Shown here: positions 62,601 to 64,000 of the stretch, piece by piece
How positions within the stretch are numbered: the first letter of the stretch is position 1
How the letters are laid out: each line of letters begins with the position of its first letter
Assembly (NCBI GenBank): GCA_038502055.1
Contig: JAXRKN010000041.1
Span: forward strand, 3,639,501 to 3,703,500
Origin: Tanytarsus gracilentus
Lineage: Eukaryota; Arthropoda; Insecta; Diptera; Chironomidae
Reading direction: 5' to 3'
Length of the DNA stretch: 64,000 nucleotides
Translations under genes and position numbers: made by a program
The notes under the pieces: model-generated
What the model was told of the DNA's origin: nothing
What the model saw: only the letters and a program-made list of their open reading frames with translations
Database searches by the model: none

Positions 62601-63754
62601 ATGGTGTGAGACCACTTTCAGTAGTTGCTCCAATACTTGCACCGTGCTTCAACAATAATTCGACAACTTTAATGCGATTCTTTTTGCAGGCAATATGCAA
62701 CGGTGTAAATCCATTCAAGGCGCGAGCATTAGCATCGGCATTACGATCGAGAAGTAATTTGGCTACGCGTACATGACCGCAATGTGCGGCGACATGAAGT
62801 GCCGTTAAATAATCGACAGTAACCTCATCGACTGGCGCACGATGATAGAGAAGAATTCTGGCGGCATCAACGTGCTCACCTTGCGCTGCCATGTGAAGTG
62901 GAGCAAGTCCATTCTTTGTCTTTGAGCTTATGGGTGCTCCACGCTCTAAGAGCATATCGACCACTTGCTCATGACCAGATCGAGCGGCACAATGAAGGGG
63001 TGTCAAGCCATCTCGCGTCTTACTTTCAATATTCGCACCCTTATCCAATAGCAAGGCCACCATGTTGGTCTTTCCCCATTTGGCGGCGACATGTAAGGGT
63101 GTGATGTTATGCTTGGCGGCATAATTAGCATCAGCACCCTTCTGAATAAGGAGATTTGCAATGGCTTCATTGCCATAGTGCGAACTTATATGCAACGGTG
63201 TAAATCCTGACTTTGACGTGACGTCGGGATTGTGATCGTTCTATAAAAGGGAAAAAAGCGAGTTTTAATCGCGCAATTTAAAAACAATTTTAATTTTTCA
63301 CCTCCAGCAAGAGAGTTGCTGCCTTTACGTCATCCTTCTTGGCGGCAATGTGAAGTGCGGGTAGACGAACTTTTCCGCGCGTGTCACTCTCAAGGAGAAC
63401 AGCGACGACTTTATCGTGACCTTGTTGCATCGCAACTGCCAACGGTGTAAAGCCATCTTCGGTAGCGAGACTCTGATTAGCGCCATTACCCAACAATAGC
63501 TTAACTACACTATCGTGGTTCTCTTGTGCTGCCATATAAAGAGGCGTAAAGCCATTCTGTGATTGAACATTGACTGAAGCATTGTGTTGAATTAAAAGTT
63601 TCACAACTTCCTCTTGACCAGCGAGCGAGGCGATGTGAAGAGCGGTGTTTCCCTTCTTGGTCGCTGCATCTACTAGTGCACCGCGACTAAGCAGCTCCGA
63701 CACAACTGAAATGTGTCCATCTTTAGATGCCAAATGGAGTGCATTTAAGCCATT
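7289..63754 (-). CDS. Ank2: Giant Ankyrin-2 (17 exons in window; 5' end beyond the right edge)
   Basis: Ankyrin-2 is the neuronal insect ankyrin: ANK repeats bind membrane proteins, ZU5-UPA binds beta-spectrin, and long tails contact axonal microtubules. Exons (minus strand): 63754-63302, 63240-62476, 62416-62213, 61496-60753, 60694-60517, 60207-60100, 59977-59704, 58934-58549, 58494-58283, 56325-56121, 53082-52923, 52838-51016, 50961-50893, 47461-17990, 15255-15190, 13426-12521, 11697-7289. Every junction was read as GT-AG and keeps frame; from 52838-51016 onward all junctions are phase 1, so tail exons can be skipped freely. Summed coding length is 40,434 nt, about 13,480 codons. The order ANK-ZU5-UPA-death domain-tail is diagnostic, and the giant tail points to Ank2 rather than the shorter Ank1. 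The promoter and ANK repeat 1 are missing. Two noisy patches break the giant exon as assembled. Confidence 0.9.
11698..12520. other. Ank2 intron, 823 nt
   Basis: AT-rich. The only structure noticed is a small hairpin, CCACC-ATACGC-GGTGG, around 12435-12450. Short ORFs on either strand lack any family signal. Confidence 0.6.
12521..13426 (-). CDS. Ank2: Ank2 tail exon with paired A-kinase-anchoring-like helices
   Basis: From GTTTACAG|GCGACGATG to ATTCCAG|GTGATA, 302 codons, phase 1 both ends. The chain is acidic and Ser/Asn-rich, with two related amphipathic helices: LIQIEANTLVDTILEESVSI (13406-13344) and IVQAKAQKLVDRVLEQSLDI (12893-12831), each followed by VN. Both carry the hydrophobic spacing and central LVDxxLE of PKA RII-binding helices such as Ht31. 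If the intron is retained the chain ends DTYRQLHNK at 12489, where AATAAA overlaps the last codons, so a short 3' end is possible. Confidence 0.8.
13427..15189. other. Ank2 intron, 1,763 nt
   Basis: AT-rich with no coding signal. It contains the 20-bp minisatellite listed separately near its 3' (left) end. I see no RNA gene. Confidence 0.6.
13546..13699. repeat. 20-bp minisatellite, about 8 units
   Basis: Units such as aaatctaaggatttattttt repeat at exactly 20 bp from 13600 to 13699 (five copies), with three more diverged copies upstream, one of them only 14 bp. Each unit has a short AAATC...GATTT inverted repeat. Confidence 0.75.
15190..15255 (-). CDS. Ank2: Ank2 22-codon exon
   Basis: A 66-nt exon from CTTACAG|ATAAATTG to CTAAAG|GTTAGT, phase 1 in and out. 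It encodes DKLRFDKFGVDSAEEHDSDS and AK. It joins the giant exon to the next tail exon without breaking frame, unlike the TDVED exon, which it bypasses. It is recognised from splice sites and phase alone. Confidence 0.7.
15424..15429 (-). terminator. AATAAA poly(A) signal after the TDVED exon
   Basis: AATAAA on the minus strand 119 nt after the TAA of the TDVED exon. It supports that exon being a genuine alternative 3' terminal exon. Confidence 0.5.
15548..17677 (-). CDS. Ank2: Ank2 alternative terminal exon with TDVED repeats (705 codons from its ATG)
   Basis: A good acceptor (TTAAATCCAG|ATATTAAG) opens at 17677 and the frame ends TTTGATTAA at 15548. The product is very acidic and built on about 12 spaced TDVED-like motifs (AVTDVEDCEDSGDDE, TTDVEDMESSGEE, LTDVEDFDDSGDE and the final HTDIEFFD), with many S-x-D/E sites suited to casein kinase 2. 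It also has KISNIPIIRR, an SxIP motif (15832-15821). Oddly, splicing from the giant exon in phase 1 gives DIKKYE and then TGA at 17660-17658; the long frame would need phase 0. The missing phase could be a two-base assembly error (YE-SDVP fits a lost AG), another acceptor such as GTTGAAG|ATCAAG, or a separate start at ATG 17665. Confidence 0.65.
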   Translation of the reverse strand: MLRNMSDVPIISIDEVEDQAVDCDDDDSRRPSINECHTDIEDLDDNLDKEKKRNSLIDTLKQNELYNGAVTDVEDCEDSGDDEPEINLYKDEFSLNEFLDQGSVDENSNLQGNVNKQKLQAMHSIAKSPSPTAFHLTINQPDLGGTTDVEDMESSGEEIDVDTNFSDDDKPIILEGANIVDVHDSMNRQKKVEKYAPKVLIDRSSSSDSEEQKSKLKLKPHHKPRKGQRCEDVKSDVENIYFSDEETRKQTKKSIPILETPDIEIMAFEGSDNDEIEKESFPEINITFVDNETNKKKKKFRPKDTPAPSPMLKLPENPDEAVTDVENLNSSDEDDDDDLKPVRPKSLLPIAVVKSDALTDVEDFDDSSNEQEEDEEDKLEIPLPSPLREITVLVENKTGEPFKQTTQLPDNVYLGFDDLDADKGLTDVEDFDDSGDEIEDEPMKFREVERIELDGGFVESSDHSVVKDAALRSAITPDPKTDTEDIFLRKQSGSECRRRKTKSKHYKSAGKSLFLDTKCYIDEGAGSALTDVEDMNLEDDDEVLKDKGVKQRRATFECPSNKLCNGDDRTDVEYFSDDGNVDSRNVMTPDNKALEQIDACTMTFETNNIDGVLKISNIPIIRRISVTPRGSCVSSTDVEQIQCDSDNDEDFYSRAQTATPHEIHRQLDELGASQIHDVDSRGFDLSREFSEIKGNQESTEAHTDIEFFD
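17678..17989. other. Ank2 intron segment between the giant exon and the TDVED exon
   Basis: 312 nt starting GTAATT and ending with a T-rich tract and CAG. It has a (GA)n run near 17911-17924. I looked for a cassette exon that would convert phase 1 to phase 0 and found none. Confidence 0.6.
17990..47461 (-). CDS. Ank2: Ank2 giant exon (29,472 nt) with 88-residue repeat array
   Basis: Begins AATATCAG|ATAATGCTGC (47461), reading DNAAKKRSSSIDKKYLAA, and ends ACTAAAG|GTAATT (17990); intron retention would stop after KGN. In order: a unique acidic, Ser-rich part (47461-44835, about 875 residues); boundary motif A (44834-44760); about 89 tandem 88-residue units (44759-21225); a unique acidic segment; boundary motif B (20942-20853); a Ser/Thr/Asp-rich region; a basic Ser/Thr/Lys-rich region (about 19680-18700) with an SLIP motif; and a C-terminal segment. 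Insect Ank2 giants use such tails to associate with axonal microtubules. The sense frame is open except for two noisy patches (38426-38970 and 41572-41662) whose net losses of 19 and 26 bases total 45, so the ends remain in phase. At 9,824 codons it is longer than the well-known 17-kb titin exon. Confidence 0.88.
18984..18995 (-). other. SxIP motif (SLIP) in the basic tail of the giant exon
   Basis: DKKNSSLIPIKRASISPQKQ contains S-L-I-P within a Ser/Lys/Arg/Pro-rich stretch, the usual setting for EB1-binding SxIP motifs of microtubule plus-end proteins. Binding is inferred from the motif only. Confidence 0.5.
20853..20942 (-). repeat. Boundary motif B (C-terminal edge of the array)
   Basis: Reads PEYLFITTMVSHYVRYYSC, then TTTTTITRKTTQTVV, leading into TKQIISDTKEIIDDEFLEKQ. 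Over about 60 bp it differs from motif A by only a few bases, but it has five extra codons (TTTIT). The sequence after it diverges from the repeat unit, so this copy may be the ancestral form of the repeat core. Confidence 0.85.
38426..38970 (-). other. Noisy patch 1 in the array: scattered 1-2 base deletions
   Basis: About two units carry many single-base losses against the consensus, most of them A on the plus strand: gtgtctcaattttt for gtgtcatcaattattt, taacccgttt for taaccacagttt, gtgacgtcg for gtaacagtcg, ctggaattt for ctggcaattt. The net loss is 19 bases over three unit lengths. This shifts the sense frame, ending the ORF on the left near 38363 and opening the next near 38950. Flanking units are clean, which suggests uncorrected long-read consensus. 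Confidence 0.8.
41572..41662 (-). other. Noisy patch 2 in the array: degraded unit segment
   Basis: A 90-base stretch corresponds to about 116 bases of consensus (net loss 26) with many small deletions. The units on both sides share the otherwise unseen variant KDTTEE (ttgtatcc in place of ttttatcc at 41446 and 41683). The patch therefore looks like a noisy, partly redundant copy at a contig join. Confidence 0.75.
44760..44834 (-). repeat. Boundary motif A (N-terminal edge of the array)
   Basis: Reads PDYLFITTMVSHYVRYYSC then TTRKTTQTVV and runs directly into a partial repeat unit (TKQIISDTKEIIYDTLLEKL). Its DNA is nearly identical to boundary motif B at the other end, so the two form direct repeats bracketing the array. 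This hydrophobic, Tyr-rich stretch is unlike the surrounding polar tail. Confidence 0.85.
47462..50892. other. Ank2 intron before the giant exon, 3,431 nt
   Basis: AT-rich throughout. The short hydrophobic ORFs on both strands (for example 49740-49970) are AT-driven. A short Ank2 isoform's 3' end could lie here but nothing identifies it. Confidence 0.5.
50893..50961 (-). CDS. Ank2: Ank2 23-codon exon
   Basis: A 69-nt exon, phase 1 in and out (TTTTTAG|TACGAAAAA to TTACCGG|GTATGT). It encodes RKITTPPPTPLDGHSGDVQQ and a short end, and joins G|AT into the giant exon to read LPDNAAKKRSSS. The proline cluster before LDGHSG is the only notable feature. It is too short to be seen as an ORF; evidence is the pair of splice sites and frame continuity on both sides. 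Confidence 0.85.
51016..52838 (-). CDS. Ank2: Ank2 exon: UPA domain, death domain and first tail segment
   Basis: From CTTTAG|GGAAGCC to GTCAG|GTGAGA, about 607 codons. Residues 1-170 (EAIHVPFMAKFVVFAKRVDP to VEFSSHLRNKYPTDEY) are UPA. The death domain follows, with LGDDWIKLAPEIG and EEEIEDIIENYPNS. Then comes a polar tail with an eight-Thr run (ISTTTTTTTTVIKRN) and several Thr/Val-rich segments (TTVTKTTTV, VTTTTTVQPGETK). A short isoform could end here by intron retention after KFSSNFVTFKF. The donor is phase 1, which sets the phase for all downstream tail exons. Confidence 0.92.
52923..53082 (-). CDS. Ank2: Ank2 exon: second ZU5 / UPA junction
   Basis: From TCATAG|GCGGAACG to TATATAA|GTACGT. 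It encodes GGTTRAQWEDVTGS, LTFVNDCVSFTTTVSARFWL and NIADATKMATELYK. The last codon AA|G completes with the first G of the next exon. Confidence 0.9.
53083..56120. other. Ank2 intron, 3,038 nt
   Basis: AT-rich. Besides the inverted-repeat element at 54681-54899 there is a purine-rich GA stretch near 55480-55505. No coding or RNA gene evidence. Confidence 0.5.
54681..54899. mobile_element. Possible MITE-like element with 13-bp terminal inverted repeats
   Basis: TATATACGTTACA at 54681-54693 is matched exactly in reverse complement by TGTAACGTATATA at 54887-54899. Similarity continues imperfectly inward (ACTTCGATGATTTTG against CATTCGATTGATTTTTG). The 219-bp size and lack of coding fit a non-autonomous element, but no clear target-site duplication was seen; a structured intron segment is an alternative. 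Confidence 0.3.
56121..56325 (-). CDS. Ank2: Ank2 exon: end of first ZU5 and start of second
   Basis: From TTAATAG|GCTCAACC to ATTACAG|GTAAGT. It encodes AKLLGRGVAVSPVVTVEPRR, HKAITLSIPTP and LRLLCSITG. The intron before it is 1,957 nt and the one after it 3,038 nt. Confidence 0.9.
56326..58282. other. Ank2 intron, 1,957 nt
   Basis: AT-rich with a GA microsatellite near 57873-57889. The two overlapping ORFs around 56928-57186 are AT-driven. Nothing else seen. Confidence 0.5.
58283..58494 (-). CDS. Ank2: Ank2 exon: ZU5 continuation
   Basis: From CTTTTAG|ATATCGCC to TTGCAG|GTAAAT. It reads DIAQMDELAGGRICRFVTYD, then HQEVHAIGPEGGMVSS and LTKKIKVGLQ, highly conserved ankyrin ZU5 sequence. The next exon begins AQPIDPD in frame. 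Confidence 0.92.
58549..58934 (-). CDS. Ank2: Ank2 exon: first ZU5 domain, N-terminal part
   Basis: From GATTGCAG|CTTTTTGG to CCAGAAG|GTGAAA. FLVSFLVDARGGAMRG, then RIIVPARSAAQPTRITCR and IVILRSDNGETWREH, are signature ZU5 sequence. ZU5 of ankyrins binds beta-spectrin repeats and anchors the membrane skeleton. Confidence 0.92.
58935..59703. other. Ank2 intron, 769 nt
   Basis: AT-rich intron between linker and ZU5 exons; no further structure seen. Confidence 0.55.
59704..59977 (-). CDS. Ank2: Ank2 linker exon before ZU5
   Basis: Runs from ATTTTAG|GTGAAGAC to GTCGG|GTAAGC and encodes EDTALSDQPYRYLTVDEMKS, a polar acidic linker, and the end IDRHPQHVG. It joins as GG|C to the ZU5 exon, giving HVGFLVSFLVDARGG. 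Confidence 0.88.
60100..60207 (-). CDS. Ank2: Ank2 small linker exon
   Basis: A 108-nt exon, phase 1 in and out (AATTAAG|GCGATGC to GATAC|GTAAGT), encoding DANELVLGTSIGFNLD and a polar stretch ending GDNMIR. It lies between the ANK repeats and ZU5. It is too short to show as a long ORF and was found from its splice sites and matching phase. As 36 codons exactly, it could be a cassette. Confidence 0.8.
60208..60516. other. Ank2 intron, 309 nt
   Basis: Begins GTTGGT, a slightly weak donor, and ends AATTAAG. No structure seen. Confidence 0.55.
60517..60694 (-). CDS. Ank2: Ank2 exon: last ankyrin repeat and start of linker
   Basis: Starts TTTTAG|ACTGGTCAA and ends GAAG|GTTGGT. It encodes TGQTPLHIAQKLGYISVFD, the last ANK repeat, then VTDTEVAMSTSMTDEKYR and an acidic end, FMSDSEEEG. 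The final G of the exon opens the next codon (phase 1). Confidence 0.9.
60753..61496 (-). CDS. Ank2: Ank2 exon: ankyrin repeats 16-23
   Basis: 248 codons from TTTTAG|GTTGCC to ACTACT|GTAAGA. Repeat cores KGFTPLHLTA, NGVTPLHVAS, NGHTPLHIAA, AGFTPLHLSS, NGLTPLHLCG, AGYTPLHVAS and IGYTALHQAA are all intact. The downstream phase-0 join to ACTGGTCAA gives ADPNAATTTGQTPLHIA. Confidence 0.93.
61497..62212. other. Ank2 intron, 716 nt
   Basis: AT-rich intron between repeat-coding exons; nothing else seen. Confidence 0.55.
62213..62416 (-). CDS. Ank2: Ank2 exon: ankyrin repeats 14-16
   Basis: 68 codons from CATCAG|ACTGACATC to GATGAG|GTAAAA, containing QQTPLHIASRLGN and MYTALHIAAKEGQ. It joins in phase 0 to GTTGCCGCC, giving the classic ankyrin stretch GQDEVAAVLLDNGA. 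Confidence 0.92.
62476..63240 (-). CDS. Ank2: Ank2 exon: ankyrin repeats 6-14
   Basis: Starts TTATAG|AACGATCAC and ends AATCAG|GTAAAT; 255 codons. Consecutive cores SGFTPLHISS, HNITPLHVAA, DGLTPLHCAA, NGLAPLHMAA, DYLTALHVAA, NGFTPLHIAC, SGLTPLHVAS and RGETPLHLAA follow a 33-residue period with TPLHxAA and the G/A loop. These repeats stack into the membrane-protein-binding solenoid. Confidence 0.93.
63302..63754 (-). CDS. Ank2: Ank2 exon: ankyrin repeats 2-6 (first exon in window)
   Basis: Starts at TTACAG|AATGGCTTA and ends CTGGAG|GTGAAA. The 151 codons read NGLNALHLASKDGHISVV, KGNTALHIAS, NGFTPLYMAA, DGFTPLAVAM and LPALHIAAKK: five repeats. Counting back from the canonical 24, the first here is repeat 2. 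The entry is in phase 0. The preceding exon, with the N-terminus and repeat 1, is beyond position 64000. Confidence 0.9.
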
Positions 63755-64000
63755 CTGTAAAAATAATTGTGTATGAGATTATAATCAAATTTTAACTGCC
63801 ACAGACGCTTGAAAATCTCTCTTAAAGTGCGATGTGTGATTCGAGATTAATTGAGCAAATTTATTGTCGCTCTCAAAAACTCATTAGCGTTATTTAATTC
63901 GCAGCTGCACTTCCAAGAAAAAAATTTTAACTGTGACTCAAAACTGTTAATTAAAATGAGGAATTTGTAACGTCATTTTTAAATTTAAATTTAAAAGTAT
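63755..64000. other. Ank2 intron, running off the window
   Basis: Non-coding sequence 5' of the exon starting at 63754, with an acceptor TTTTTACAG. The exon carrying the N-terminus and ANK repeat 1 must be further right. Confidence 0.6.

Overview
The window looks like a dipteran insect chromosome, probably a nematoceran (midge- or mosquito-type) fly. It is AT-rich, introns are spliced GT-AG and several are only 54-85 nt, and the proteins are insect orthologues (a tumbleweed/RacGAP50C-type RhoGAP, exocyst Sec3, a neuronal Ankyrin-2). A small leucine-rich-repeat protein of a type I associate with mosquitoes and midges supports the nematoceran guess. The species cannot be fixed from sequence alone.

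Layout. 1-1103 (+): 3' half of a RacGAP gene (C1 plus RhoGAP domains), with a poly(A) signal at 1251. 1371-2160 (-): a two-exon LRR protein with a 61-nt intron, converging on RacGAP and diverging from the next gene. 2586-5304 (+): complete three-exon Sec3. 5305-7288: non-coding, including the Ankyrin 3' flank. 7289-63754 (-): almost all of one gene, an Ankyrin-2 orthologue whose promoter and first ankyrin repeat lie beyond the right edge. I resolved 17 exons in one continuous reading frame plus one alternative terminal exon.

Ankyrin gene, in transcript order: 23 of the usual 24 ankyrin repeats (63754-60517), linker exons, ZU5-UPA spectrin-binding supermodule (58934-52300), death domain (in 52838-51016), a 23-codon exon (50961-50893), then a single giant exon (47461-17990; 29,472 nt as assembled). 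That exon carries about 89 tandem copies of an 88-residue (264-bp) repeat, bracketed by two copies of a PxYLFITTMVSHYVRYYSC-type boundary motif, followed by a basic Ser/Thr-rich tail. Downstream come a 22-codon exon, an exon with two A-kinase-anchoring-like helices, and a 1,470-codon last exon; a TDVED-repeat exon (17677-15548) is an alternative 3' end. The long form would be about 13,500 residues (roughly 1.5 MDa).

Two short noisy stretches in the array (38426-38970 and 41572-41662) carry many small deletions. They look like unpolished assembly rather than real frameshifts, and their net losses (19 and 26 bases) sum to a multiple of three.

Functionally, Ankyrin-2 giants link spectrin and membrane proteins to axonal microtubules. 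The main novelty here is the enormous, recently homogenised repeat spacer, together with candidate EB1-binding (SxIP) and PKA-anchoring motifs in the tail.
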